DNA of 43,697 nucleotides, from assembly GCA_015852425.1 (NCBI GenBank), contig JAAAIG010000208.1, positions 5,285 through 48,981 on the forward strand, given 5' to 3'. The notes below the pieces were generated by a model, which did not search any database, had not been told where the DNA came from, and saw only the letters and a list, made by a program, of their open reading frames with translations. Every line of letters starts with the position of its first letter. Position 1 is the first letter of the stretch. The translations under genes were made by a program, and so were the position numbers. This DNA comes from Gryganskiella cystojenkinii (taxonomy: Eukaryota > Mortierellomycota > Mortierellomycetes > Mortierellales > Mortierellaceae). Shown piece by piece: positions 1 through 11,474 of this stretch.

Positions 1-441
1 TTTTTTTTTTTCTTTTGAAAAGGGTGAATATGTGGGAGAAGGGGACGGAAGGGGTTCGGGTGATCAGGGTCGAAATTGGGTTGTGTTTGGGGGTGGGCAA
101 GGGATATATTTTCCTCTTTCTCTTCTTACTTGCTGAGTCGTTGTCGAGTTGAAACGAAATGACGTTCTAAATGCAAATGAGAAAGGAATTGAAAGGTGAA
201 TGCCGAAATTCAAATGCGAAAGAAAATGAGCAAAGAGGAAGCTGAAGAAGAAAGAGTGAAAATGCAAAAAAAAGGGGAGGGATCGGAGGCAGAGCGTACA
301 TGGAGAAAAAACGCGTTTGAAGGGAAGAGGGTTTGTGCACACGGCCACTCTGTTGCTATTTATTGCCGACTTTTTTATAAAAAATTCATGCTGTTTCGTT
401 CTCAAAATATGGTCGCAGGAAGAGAAAGGGCTGATGGGCAC

Positions 442-515
442 CATTCTCTTTCTATCTCCCCCTCTCTCTGACTCTCTCTTTCACTTTCTCTCTCTGTCTC
501 TGTCTTGCTCCCTCG
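442..515 (+). promoter_or_regulatory. Orphan pyrimidine (CT) tract
   Basis: Almost uninterrupted C/T on the plus strand, ending directly before an ATG at 516. Similar tracts lie just upstream of most real start codons in this window, so this could be a promoter/5' UTR element. The ORF that follows (516-827, 103 codons) has no recognisable features, so the tract has no supported gene. Confidence 0.25.
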
Positions 516-981
516 ATGATCTTTCCCTCAGAACAGAAGGGACCTTGGAAACGATGGCAAAATCATGAACAAGAGATGCAGAACAGGACAAACGACCTCT
601 TTCTGGGCTGCATAACAAAATCCGAGGCTGAAGGGTTGCGCACAGAGCATTTCTTCGCAAACGGGGGGAAGGGGGAGGAGAGCGACAGAGAGAGAGGATC
701 CCAAAAATCAGATCGGGGGGGTACAAAGCAACAAAGGAGACTTGACAAAGAAACAAACTCATCAGTCTCCGCGGCCATCCTGTTCCGAACTAAGGCTTTC
801 TTGGGAACTCTTTTTTTTTGGTCGTAGGCAAAGCACCTGGCGTCTGCCGTGCAGCACGTCCAAAATGTCATCACCTACTCCATCCATTGTGATTCGTTGT
901 TGGTCAAAAATAGAGTCTACATTTTCCTCCCTTTTTTGGGATATATCTTTCTCCTCGTGTTCCGTTCGCGGCCAGTTGGGT

Positions 982-1062
982 TGCTTCTCTCCCCTCCGTC
1001 TCCTCTTCCTCCTCTCTCCCTCCTTCCCTTCTCTTCCCTTCTGTTCTCTCCTCTATTCTCCA
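982..1062 (+). promoter_or_regulatory. Orphan pyrimidine (CT) tract
   Basis: About 80 bases that are overwhelmingly C and T on the plus strand, of the kind seen before the starts of the genes in this window. No credible coding exon follows within the next kilobase. It may mark the promoter of a non-coding transcript or of a spliced gene I could not recognise, or it may be simple sequence. Confidence 0.22.
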
Positions 1063-2690
1063 TCGTCGTCGTTGTCCTTCACCGGCAGTCAACCGACAGG
1101 GCGAATCAGCATCGCGAGTCAAAGCGGTTGACTAGTCTGTCACCGATTGAGTTTTTTCATTGAATGTCGGGAACTTGTTTGCGCCATCTATTTCTGTCCA
1201 ATCCCTTACGCAAAAAATAGCCGCAATTGGGTATGGTAATGCGTCAAAAACATCCATTTAGGGTTCGTCCGTAGCACAATTTGTGCGATACGAAAAAAAA
1301 AGGAAAAAAAAAATGAAAACAGCATGCCACAAAATACAAAATCTCAACACCGCAAACCCCCCGAAAAGAAGCATGAAAGAAGGGGTGACAAAGAGAAGGG
1401 GGTAGGATAAGGAGACTGGGGGGTGGGGGGGTCAGGGTGAACAGGAAAGAAAGTTGGCACAAGGTCCCTCAATGGCGATGTCCCATGAGCCTGATGATTC
1501 TCTCTCTACGGCTTCCCACTATTCAATTTCAGTTGCAGGAGGGAGAATGAGGAGCGTGGACTTTAAGGAATGTGATGCCATTAAGCACGGTCATAAAAAA
1601 GTTATTTCCAAAGGTGGACCGGGTCACTGACTGTGTCTCCTCTCAGGCCGCTCAGGCAGCTGAAGGAGGGAGAGTGATAGACAGAGACAGAGCTAGAGGG
1701 TTGGCAAGTTGCTATATGAAACTTCTCAGTTTTTTGGTCCTCCACTAGCATCATCGCGAAGTGGTCGCTCTGTCTGTGACTCCATTGTCTGTTGAGGACA
1801 CAGCCGAAAGAGGAGAAAACTTGACCGGCCACCTCCTTCTCTCTATCCCATTAGGTCTTCTCTGTCTCCTCGACGACAATGACTCGGAACTTCGGAATCT
1901 GGTTGCGGTTTTCCGGGGTTTTCTGGAATCGCTCGGCTTTTGGGACCCGTCCACAGTTACCCACAAAATCTGTTACGAGAACTAATTGGGAGACATTAAT
2001 TCGGTAGTCCTTTGTTCCCCTTCTTTATTCTCTTTCGTTTCCTTGCAAGGAAGGGGAAAAAATAAAGGAACTTATCCAAAATATCTGATTTTTCTCTGCA
2101 TGCAAAGGGGTTGGAAGGAGTGATCGGCAACTTTGGACCGGTTGGAGGGTGTCGGTTCAATAGCAATATGCCTTGTGGACTTTTTGTCCCCTTCGGGAAC
2201 GATATTCTCACAAAAACAGAAAAAAAAAACCAACGAAAAGAATAGGACGAAATGCAGGATGGATCTGCGCGAGCAAGCTCAGAAGATAGAAGGATCAAAG
2301 GAGACGGAAGGTAGAGGGAAGTCTAGCGCATTTGGACCATCGGTGATCGGAAACGTAAAAAAAGGCTGTCGAAACCACACGCGCCTATGCTTGTACGAAG
2401 TCATGCAGAGCGGAAAAGGAGAAAAGACACGATCCACTGGGGGGGGAGGGGGGTAGATCTCCATGGAGGTTGTCTGCAAAAAGAAATCCGTTCATCGGCA
2501 TCATGACCAGGCAAGATGGTTAATGCGCTCGGAAGCAAGTGGCACACCGGATTTTGGTGGCGGTGTGAGTATGGGAAACAGATTGATTGCTGTGCCTTGC
2601 TTGCCACATATTTTTTGATTGATCCCAGATCGGGAGACATTTCTGTCCGCCAAACTGCTGCCTATTCAACCTCCCGCAGCATGTGCATAA

Positions 2691-2719
2691 ATGCAATAAT
2701 GCAATAATGCAATAATGCA
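2691..2719 (+). repeat. 8-bp tandem repeat (ATGCAATA)
   Basis: Three perfect copies of ATGCAATA followed by a partial copy, preceded by a degenerate copy (ATGTGCATA). It lies in non-coding DNA downstream of the chitin deacetylase gene. No function is evident. Confidence 0.8.
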
Positions 2720-3147
2720 GGAAACAACGCACAACTCAAAACATTTGATGGACAACCCAAAACAAAGATGTTTTCTTCCAGTGGGGTACATGCACGCACG
2801 TTCTGTCGTAAATCATATCAAGCACACCAACCCCTGAAAAATCAGGGGCAACGTTTTACTGGCGTAACGACGATCCAGCATTTATAGGTGTGTGTGTAAA
2901 AGGTACGACGAATATTTCGAGTGTCTCATCGACAAAAGGAAGGAGAGAAGAAAGGCGGGAAAAAAGCAAAGAACACCGAAAAAAAACGTGGTTACCGTGC
3001 CACCAGTCCATCACATCTTGTGACATTAAAAAGATAAACGAAAAAGACTAGGCCTTTGGATAAATTAAAACGTCTCTACAGTACTTTTATGTAATTTAGA
3101 TGGTGAGTGTAATAGACAGGAAAATAAAATGACTTAAATACTCTTGT

Positions 3148-4451
3148 TTATGCAAGAACAACTCCAACAACAGCGAGGACAGCGGCGATCGAGAACAAGG
3201 TCTTGGAAGCAACGCTCTCGGCACCGTTGGACTTGTTCGAAGAAGAAGAAGCATTAGGAGCAGAACCGGAGGCAGTGGAAGAGGCACCGGGAGCCGTGGG
3301 GGCAACACCGCTAGCAGTGGGGATGGGGGCGGTACCGTTGGATTGGTAAGGGGCGGGGTCGCTCTCACAGACAGCAACGTTCGAGATCTGGATCTTGCGA
3401 GCCTGGCCCAAGGGAATCAACTTTTGGGCAGCAGCAACAGTCAGGTTGTTCAGATCATGCTCCAAGCAGTAGAAACCCTTGGTCTTGGGCCCGGCAACAT
3501 AGGTATCAAGAGACTTGGTGAACGTAGCAATGACTGAGGCTTCAGTGATGGTGGGCATCTTCCAGTCGGTGGTATCGAAGGCATCACCGGTCCAGTCGAC
3601 GGGGATGTAACCCATCTTCTTGAGAACGAAGCGGACACGGTTGTTAATATCACCATAAGGAGGACGCATGTACTTGAGCTTCAAACCGGTGGCGGCCATG
3701 ACGGCCTTCTCAGTCCACTTCATCTCGGCAACGATCTGCTCGTTAGTCAAGGTGGTCAAGGCGTGGTGAGACCAGGTGTGAGAGGCGAGATGGTGACCCT
3801 CAGCCAACTCACGCTTGACAGTGTCGGGGTACTGGATGACGTTAGAGCCGATCAAGAAGAAGGTCGCGGACAACTTCTGACCCTTGAGGTAGTTCAAGAG
3901 CGCGGGGGTCGCGGTCGAGGGACCATCATCGAAAGTCAAACCCCAGGTGTTAGGGGCAGCGCAAGCGGTGATATCATCAGAAGCGCATGCATCGCAGGTC
4001 CACCAGCACCTGATTAATTCGAATTAAGTTGTTATATGATTAGATACCGTTAGAGATTGAAATGGTCGAGAAGGTGTTTTCAATTTGCAGGGAGATTGAA
4101 GGGGAAACTGAAAAAAACGATCTCCTGGATGTACGAATCGGAGGGGAGATATCCAGGGAAACAGCCAAGACACAGCGAGGAGCAACAATCTAACAACAAG
4201 CATGATTGAACCAAGACTTACTCGTTGGGGAGAGATGCCGCACAGACGGGAGGGTTACCGGTGTGGAGGGGGAAGGTAGGAGCGCCGGTGAGATCAAGTT
4301 CCTTGAGCCAAGCCTGAACCTGAGGAGTGTTGGTGGGGGGGATTTCGTTGACCTTGGGATAGTCTGCGATAACAATGGGAGCAATCTGGGCATTGGCAAC
4401 GGAAAGGGAGAGGACGACCAGCGTCAAGGAAGAGACAAAGAGCTTAACCAT
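3148..4451 (-). CDS. CDA: GPI-anchored chitin deacetylase (polysaccharide deacetylase, CE4)
   Basis: Two exons, 4451..4222 and 4009..3148, give 363 aa. The intron has a GTAAGT donor and CAG acceptor and keeps phase. The product removes acetyl groups from chitin to make chitosan in the cell wall. Residues 1-21 are a signal peptide with a hydrophobic core ending in ANA. The NodB domain starts near residue 98. Motif 1 is TFDDG at 102-106, motif 2 is SHTWSHH at 153-159 (H154 and H158 are the expected metal ligands), motif 3 is RPPYGD at 192-197, motif 4 is DWTGD near 215, and motif 5 His is at about 261. A Cys-rich segment (C78, C82, C85, C93) precedes the domain. The C-terminus has a Ser/Ala/Pro-rich linker and then a hydrophobic tail typical of GPI attachment. 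All catalytic positions are intact. A pyrimidine tract on the coding strand precedes the ATG. The substrate preference is inferred from the family. Confidence 0.95.
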
Positions 4452-6724
4452 TTTGTCTTTATATTACTGACAAGCAGTGGAGGAGTGAAGAAAGAAGAGG
4501 AATGTAGAAAGAAGGAGAAGAGGGAGGATGGTAGTTAAATAGGTGAAGGCAAAGGTCGTTAAAAAGAGTGGAAGGGCCAACAAAGTAAAGTCTTGTTGTG
4601 GGAGGGTGGCAGTTGTGAGAGGAAAAGGAGAGATAGTAAGTAAGAAGAGAGAAAAGAAGTGAAAAGGCGATGACTGACAGCAGGACAATAAATGCGGGTT
4701 GAAAGGACAGCAAAACAGTGGTCGCGCAAAAAAAAGGCAACTGGACAAAGAGAGCTTTAAAAATAGGTTTTGAAAACAATGGAAGACTTCTTTCTTTCCT
4801 TTTTGCTCTTGAGTACCTGTCCATGCACCCTGTCCTGCCCTCACTTTGGGTCCTGCCTCTCGGTTGAAGATATTCACGCCTCAATTGGGGGTGTCTCTTG
4901 TCGCACTCCAATGTTCGAGAAGGTACATTGCCAGTTGAGTTTATTTGCTTTTCGAGCTTATGCATTGCGTCCTATTCATAAATGATCGTAGAGAGGAAGG
5001 GATAGAAAGAAAAGTGACGGATGATCGTTCACAAGATAGCAGTGCCCGGAGATATCTGAGTGTGTCAAATTGGGCACAAGAACAAGATTGTTCCGGGCAA
5101 AAAAGAAACCCAAAAATAAAAAAATAAATTTGAAATTCGTTACCAAGGCAAACTCGCCAAGCGACACCAGAGCGTCCCTGGTCTGTCTCTTTCACGACTA
5201 CGGCTAGTTGGCGATGCCTTTTAAAGTCGCAATCGTTTCCTACATCATCTCTGTCTCCAACAATATTGACTTTTCTTAGCCTTCACTGCACAGCCAAAAA
5301 GGGGCTTCTGATGACAGAGAACGGTGCAACTGCTCTTGATCTTCCTCGACACACCCCACAGCCTTCTTTCCTTTCTTCTTCTAAACCTCCTTATTCACTC
5401 CTTGTCTTCAAAAATACAACGAATGCAAACTGGCCAACTCCTTCGCCGTCGCTTGCCATAACACATACGATTTGCGAGCAAACCAGAGAAGTAAAAATTC
5501 TGCAAATGACTCTCCCAGTTTGATGCGTCTGGACGCCGAGGGAGTAAGGAAATACATTTTGTTTTCTTATTACCAGGGCTCTCAAAAACCTTCTCGATTC
5601 GAAATCTCTCCCGTCGTCCAACCACCCACTGCATTTCCTCATTTTGCCTCGTTCCAAACTCCTCTCTGTCGGCTCATTTATTTTCATTCACAAGAATGGC
5701 TCTCTGACCTCTGCCTTGAAAGGCTGTTGACAATTGGAGATGATAAAGGCCAAAGGACAGACGACAACTGTTACTCCGCCCCTAAATTTGGTCAGTTGAG
5801 ATCCAGATGGACTTTTGGAGGCGAAAAAAAATAATCTCATTTATCCACAATGAAAGTAATTTCTGTGGCTGGTGAGCAAAAGATGTTGTCAGCAAAACAC
5901 AAGAGTTCTAGATTAAAAGAAGAAGCGATATGAATGAGGGTGATCAGCAAGCTTTGAGTATTAGTAGCTCGAGGCATAGGCGATGCTCGCTATTGAAGGT
6001 AAAAAAAAATACAGGAGAGGTAGTAAGAAGATCGAGAGGCAACATTCAGCGGCTCAAGAGAACAATAGGTATGAACCTCATGGATGGAGAAGGTTGTTTC
6101 CTCTTCTCACCTCATGGTCAAACCAGCAGCATCGCTTTTGGTTATGATGGAGAACGGACTCGTTACCAGGTGGAGGGTACCGTAGTTGCAAGAAAGAAAC
6201 CCGAGAAAGTGCCCTCTTGACGCCACCTAAATTTAGACCAACTGACAGCTCTACAGGTGGTTTACCCAGGCGCAAACAAGAGCACCTAGAAAGGGAAGCT
6301 TGGACTCTTTTTTTCATGTGCCCTGAGATGGAGCGGGAAAACCTATTGGTGGTGAAAACCAGAGCATGCTGACCTTGAAAGATAGGTTAACCAAAACAAA
6401 GGCCTCACCCAGGATTGTCAGCCGGGACTTCACGTTGTGGCGCTATGACAAATTGGCGCCTCAAGAACGCGACTAATGTTCCAAGAGTCTACTATCGTCG
6501 TCAAGGAATCCCATCTTACGGTCCACATCCAAAACTTGAAGCAAAATCCATGTACGTGAAGTAAAAGGAGACTTCATTTTTGTTAGGGGGAGACAGAAAG
6601 GTCTCATTAAGCACCATCTATCCAATCATCCTTTTTGGTTCATTCCCAACTGTCCATCTCGATCTGTACATCTCGTCTTCATCCTTTCTCTCATCATACT
6701 TTATACCCTCCTCCTTTTACTGTA
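4452..6724. other. Intergenic region between chitin deacetylase and MFS transporter (2.3 kb)
   Basis: Divergent intergenic region. The left end must hold the chitin deacetylase promoter. The right end (about 6640-6722) is C/T-rich on the plus strand and is probably the 5' UTR of the transporter. No ORF between them shows a domain or a plausible exon structure. Confidence 0.5.
4460..4545 (-). promoter_or_regulatory. 5' UTR/promoter pyrimidine tract of the chitin deacetylase gene
   Basis: The coding (minus) strand is strongly pyrimidine-rich immediately upstream of the ATG at 4451. This matches the arrangement upstream of most other genes here. The core promoter position itself cannot be fixed from sequence. 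Confidence 0.4.
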
Positions 6725-8840
6725 ATGCAATCTGATGAGAGTCATGGTCGTGGCTCTGACCATAGACAACCTTCAGTCTCATCAACAATTATGCGGGGCA
6801 TTCCACGTCGGTTCTGGATTCTGTTCCTAGGAGGCCTAGGCTTGATGATATCCTACGCTGGTACGTAGACTAGTTTGCTGTCGTTTCGATCGTTCTGTAC
6901 ACTGTCGAGCGAATAAATGTTTAGCGTGAATAGTCTATAACGCTCTAGGACTACCTCCCCTCTAGACCGGTCAAATATGGCAGTTGCAATCGTGGCCATA
7001 GCGCGCGAGTATAACTATAGGTATGAAAATGAGGACTCGGACCCTCACTTATAAGTTTGGTGGCGAAGGTATTGACAGCCAGCTCGTTGTCGACCTCCTA
7101 TACTCACACCATAGCAAATCGGAACAAGGTCTTATCCTGGCGTCGTTCTTTATCGGTTATATCGCTACACCGGTGTTCGGTGGCTCTCTTGCTGACCGTC
7201 ATGGTGGGAAAATGGTGCTGGCCTCAGGTAAAGCCCCTTTCCTTGGTCTCTTTCGCAACAATCGTCCTTTGAGCTCTTTGATGGCCTGCCACTAAGCATA
7301 CCGTTGCGATTCTTACGCCGAACGGTCATATCGTAGGGGCGTTACTCTGGTCACTCTTCACACTTTTGACACCCGTAGCATTCAGTCTAGGACTCGCTTG
7401 GATCGTGCTAGCCCGCATTGGTCTTGGGTTAGGGGAAGGAGTCGCATACCCATCTGTTCATGCATTGATCGGAGCCTGGATCCCACCAGGTGAGCGATCC
7501 AAGGCTGTGGCTATGATTACTGCCTTTGCTTACATGGGTGCCGTGATCGCCCTACCCACCTCGTCTGCACTCGTAGTGTCTTCCTGGGGCTGGAGGAGTA
7601 TCTTTTGGGTCTTTGGAAGCCTTGGACTGGGCTGGAGTATTCTTTGGCAGGTAACGAATACCAACGGCGGATGAAACTAGAAGAAAAAAAAGAGAAATAT
7701 TGAAGTTATTTGACGCTCACATGAGTTTCTCTTGATTCTACACTCGATGATAGGTCTGGGGCTATAGCAGTCCAAGAACATGCAAGGACATGTCACCCGA
7801 AGAACATCGATGGATTGCTCAGCAACAAAAACTGGAGCTGGAGGCAGATTACACAAGAAGAAGCGATGATCTCGAAAGGCGAGAATCTCGGGGAGATGGT
7901 GTCGATTGCGAACCTAATTCCTTACCCTCGTTCGGTCAGGACATGAACTCGGTCGCCTACCAGCCAGTGCGATCGTCAGAAGAGCAGCTCACTCAAGAGA
8001 ACCATCATCAAGAAAGAGATTCTGTTGTCGCTTCACATCATTCTTTAGCTTCTGCGATCGCTACAAAGCCACCGACACCTTGGAAAGCCCTGATGCGCCG
8101 TCGAGAAGTTTGGGCCATCATCATCTCTCAATTTTGTAACTCTCTGGGATTCTTTGTAATGCAATCCTGGTTACCGACTTTTTACCTAGACTATTATGGC
8201 GTGGATGTTGGTAGGATTGGCTATTACGCAGTCGTACCGTCCGTGACTCAGGGAACGGTGGGACTGATCTCGGGATATCTGGGCGACAAAGCCGTTCAGG
8301 ATTGGCATTGGACGACGCTAACAGTCCGGAGAGTCGGTCAATGTCTGGGCAGTGTCGGCCTCGCTACGTTCTTGATCCTTGCAGTCAGGTTGGCCAAGGA
8401 TGCGACGACGGCCATGATTTTGATCTCGATTGGGATGGCTCTAAACGGGTTCACAATGATCGGTGCATCCGCATACCAGGTAAATTTAACCGATCTGTGG
8501 TCCGTGGACTTTTTTAGCGATGGCATCCCGACATGATATTTTTCTCCAAGGTATTAACCAACGCTCCGGTTTTAATTTTTCGTCGCAGCATGATTTTTGT
8601 CCACAACATGCTGGATTCATCTTTTCGCTCGGCAACACAGCCGGAACAATCCCTGGCCTTATCGGAGTCTTTTTGGTCGGGTTCTTGTTGGACAAGGACA
8701 AGAACACGAGCAGCATCGGAGACACTGATGACAAGGCAAAATGGAATCTCATCTGGACATTTGTTTGCTTCTTTTACCTCCTTGGATCGACCGTATTTGT
8801 GCTCTTGTCCACAAACAAGCGGTTTCCTCGAACAACATAG
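6725..8840 (+). CDS. MFS transporter, SLC17/anion:cation symporter family
   Basis: Six exons: 6725..6860, 6966..7020, 7115..7227, 7337..7650, 7754..8479 and 8589..8840. All junctions are GT-AG and in phase, giving 531 aa. The start was chosen at 6725 because upstream sequence in the same frame is C/T-rich UTR-like. A Major Facilitator fold is visible: an ADRSNMAV motif at the end of TM1 (residues 45-52), the TM2-3 loop motif GGSLADRHGG, the TM4 motif ARIGLGLGEG, and a long hydrophilic loop (about residues 206-315) between the two six-helix halves. The closing half contains QSWLPTFY and FSLGNTAGTIPG. The family (SLC17, ACS) moves phosphate, organic anions or nucleotides coupled to Na+ or H+; the substrate here is unknown. 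The last junction gives AYQ-HDFCP where relatives have an extra short segment after AYQ, so the exon 5/6 boundary is less certain than the others. Confidence 0.9.
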
Positions 8841-8914
8841 GGGTAAAAATAATGAAACCGATACCCCGCCAGTATTTTCTGCTATAGACTGGGAACGATA
8901 TGTACATACTAGGC

Positions 8915-8941
8915 AATAAACATGCACGCTTTTTCTTTATT
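8915..8941. terminator. Facing poly(A) signals of the MFS and APN2 genes
   Basis: On the plus strand AATAAA occurs at 8915-8920, 75 bases after the transporter stop. On the minus strand AATAAA occupies 8941-8936 and overlaps the APN2 stop codon (8939-8937). The two genes are tail-to-tail with 96 bases between stop codons, so their 3' ends very probably overlap. Cleavage sites are inferred. Confidence 0.5.
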
Positions 8942-11474
8942 TTTTCGGAGCTGGATTCCGCCATTCAAAATAATCACATCGAAACTCGGGTTTCTGACCG
9001 ATGGCATCGCCTTCGGGTCCGATAGGTCTGATATTAAAATACGACAAAAGGTTAGATAGTGTCTCTCATGGAGAAATTTTTGCATGGCTCGATAGGTACG
9101 AAGCTCAGTCGTTAGAAGCAACTTACAAAGAGCACAAGAAGAAACGACGCCCCTTGTTCGGACCTTTCTTGTTGACTGTGTACTCTGTACAAGGCGCGCT
9201 ATGAAATTTGCACTTAGGAATCTTCCGAGGTTGGAAAAGGTTCTGCCAAGTACTGGTCGTCTCTTCTGCGTTGCTCTGGAACGGTAACGTATCGTTCGGT
9301 CCAGGGATCCAGTCTGCGAAATCGCTTGGACAGAATGTTGTTGAAGCTGTTGAGGAAGAAGACGCCAAAGTTTCCGGCAGCGATAGTGGTTGTGACAATG
9401 AAAGCGACGGCTGTGATGACAGCTGTGTTGATGATGTATCCATGGCCGTTGACGCGGAAGTCAGTGCCAACGTTTCGTTTCCATTGGTCGTTGCGATGTC
9501 AGTAGTGGTATCGGCGGGCGCGACTTGTTTCGACTTTGATGCAGGGCTCGTAAAGAACGAGAGCATGCTCTGTTGACTTCCTGTCACAGTCTTGGAGCCT
9601 GGAACAGGCTTTTTAGCTGCTTTTCCTTGAGTGACGGTCGATCGCACAGAGCTTGCATTAGAGCTGGTTGTTGATCCACCTCCTATCTTTTTCGTCGGTA
9701 ACTGAAAATTGGGTATAGGTGTTGAGGGGGTTGTAGCTGTCGCGAAAGCAGGCGCAGGATTAACGGATGGCAGAGTTGATTGTTCTTTAACAACGGTTTG
9801 GTCGGAAGAAAAAAACCTCTTTCTGGGTGCTGGACCGACATCTGGTGTTGAGGAGGGTCGCTTCCCAGACGACAGTGGCGGTGGCGTCATTTGTGAAGGC
9901 GATGGCTCTGTCGCTGTTGCAGCAGCAGCTGCTGCTGGTTTTTTAAAGAACATTGATAACTTTTGCTGTTTTCCTGAAAATTCGTCGTAGTATTTGGCGG
10001 CGAGGACATGGTCATTTGTGCCTCCATAGGAGTCCAGAATGTCCTGTAACTGCCTTGACCGCTTTGAATTGTTGTTGGCGTCCAGTGTCACCTCCGACAG
10101 GCTCGCATCGATATCGTCTCTCGAGGCTTCTGCAGCGGCGGAAGCAGTCATCTCTCGACCCTTCACGATTTCCACAGGATCCTTCTCTAGAACCAATTCT
10201 GTAAACATCTCTGCGACAACGGGACAGTGATCCGATCCAACCACTTGAGGCTTTCGATTGCAGGACTTGAACCAGGGAAGTAACCCTGAAGTCACCAAGA
10301 TATAGTCTAACCGGGTTCCATAATTTGATGGTCTACGGTAGTAAAAAAATCAGCCAATGCTTAAAAACACACACCGACTATCAACGACAGTGAGAACACT
10401 CTTGTCTTACCTGGCGTTAATCTTTGTGTTCCAACAGGTGAAAGCACCTCTTTCACCTTCATGGAAGACTCTATAAAGGTCGGTCATGGGTCCACCCGGT
10501 GCGAGAAACGCATTGAACCATCGTCTCGGCTGTGTATTTGTGAAATCGTCACAGCCACACTCCTTTTTCCATTTTTCGGGATCGCAGTGATCGAGTTCGG
10601 TCGGGATTACGTTCATATCTCCGAGGATCATGACTTCTCGTCCTTCTTGAATCAGTCCTCGGACTCGAGCTTCCAACAGATGGTAGTAATCCATCTTAAA
10701 TGGTAGACGAGTCTCATCGGTCTCGTTCGGACAGTACAGGTTGAAGAGCACAAAGAATCCAAAATCCAAGACGAGTCCTCTTCCTTCCGAATCCAGTTCT
10801 TGTAAACGAGCGACTGTTGCCGCTGAGGAGAGTGCTTGTGACGGCGGAGGTGTTCTTGAGGGGTCAAAATCCTGCACGTCATCTTGTTGCTCCAGTAAAG
10901 GAATCTCCAGTTGAGGGTATCCGCCTACTCTTCTGGTCATGCCACTGGAACCCTGTTGGGGCGGCGGTGTGAAAGCAGTCGACGGGTTACTGTCGCTTGG
11001 TATCGTAATATTTCCGGAGATAATACCCGAGATCCCTTCCTCGGCCGCCAACAGTTTGAGATGATCTTTGACATAGATGACCACGCCTGAGTATCCGGAT
11101 TTTGTCCGATGAAAGGACCAGTAAGAGTCATATCCAGGAACAAGCGCCAGATCCGATTCCAGCTTAGATCGACTAATCTTGGTCTCTTGTAGACATATCA
11201 CATCCGCATCCAGATAGTCAAGGATTTCCTGCCAAGCGTGGAGAAAATTGAAGTCAGGTTTTAGTTGTTTGACACTCGGGGATGGAGTGAGTGGACAGCG
11301 AGACAGTGAGAGAGACACTGTCGTTTGACCAACGAACATGCAATCTTCATTGTTTTGAGTTGACAAATATCTTTCGTCATGTCATACTCGGTAATTCTTG
11401 TGGAGATCATCGCAGTATGGATGGTATTGGGTCAAAGCTCGGATACCATTCACATTCCATGTCATAAACTTCAT
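8937..11474 (-). CDS. APN2: AP endonuclease 2 (class II, exonuclease III family)
   Basis: Four exons: 11474..11388, 11228..10411, 10332..9127 and 9027..8937. All are GT-AG and in phase, giving 733 aa. The enzyme incises abasic sites and trims 3' blocked ends in base-excision repair in the nucleus. The EEP catalytic fold is intact: N7/N9 in NVNGIRA, E44 in LQETK, GYSGVVIYVK near 74-83, D233/N235 in GDMN, D311, and D336/H337 in SDHCP. An insertion at about 93-173 (Pro/Ser-rich) splits the nuclease domain. The C-terminal region has two PCNA-binding PIP boxes, QQKLSMFF (about 424-431) and QQSMLSFF (about 555-562), in a disordered Ser/Thr-rich linker. It ends in a GRF zinc finger (C676, C683, C702, C721) whose second half is on the tiny last exon. 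The GRF exon was found by splicing, as the unspliced frame ends inside the finger. Domain order matches yeast Apn2 and animal APEX2. Confidence 0.95.

Larger units (their letters stand above)
1..3147. other. Region without a recognisable gene (3.1 kb)
   Basis: No reading frame here shows a known domain, plausible exon chain or convincing protein-like composition. The visible content is low complexity. There is a purine-rich (minus-strand pyrimidine) stretch around 196-300, plus-strand pyrimidine tracts at 442-515 and 982-1062, a G-rich stretch near 1410-1432, and a short 8-bp tandem repeat at 2691-2719. The right end must contain the 3' UTR of the chitin deacetylase gene. Short exons of a gene that continues off the left edge cannot be excluded. 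Confidence 0.5.

Noticed and set aside
516..827. 103-codon plus-strand frame directly after a C/T tract
   Set aside because: No recognisable motif, no homology I can name, and it overlaps other equally open frames. The only support is the preceding C/T tract, so I did not call it a gene.
6635..6724. Upstream ATG in frame with the MFS transporter
   Set aside because: The extra 30 residues come from a C/T-rich leader and do not belong to the MFS fold; the ATG at 6725 is more credible.
10262..10285. tRNA B-box-like sequence (GGTTCAAGTCC) on the minus strand
   Set aside because: It lies inside the APN2 catalytic exon and encodes conserved residues (WFKSC). No A-box, acceptor stem or cloverleaf surrounds it.
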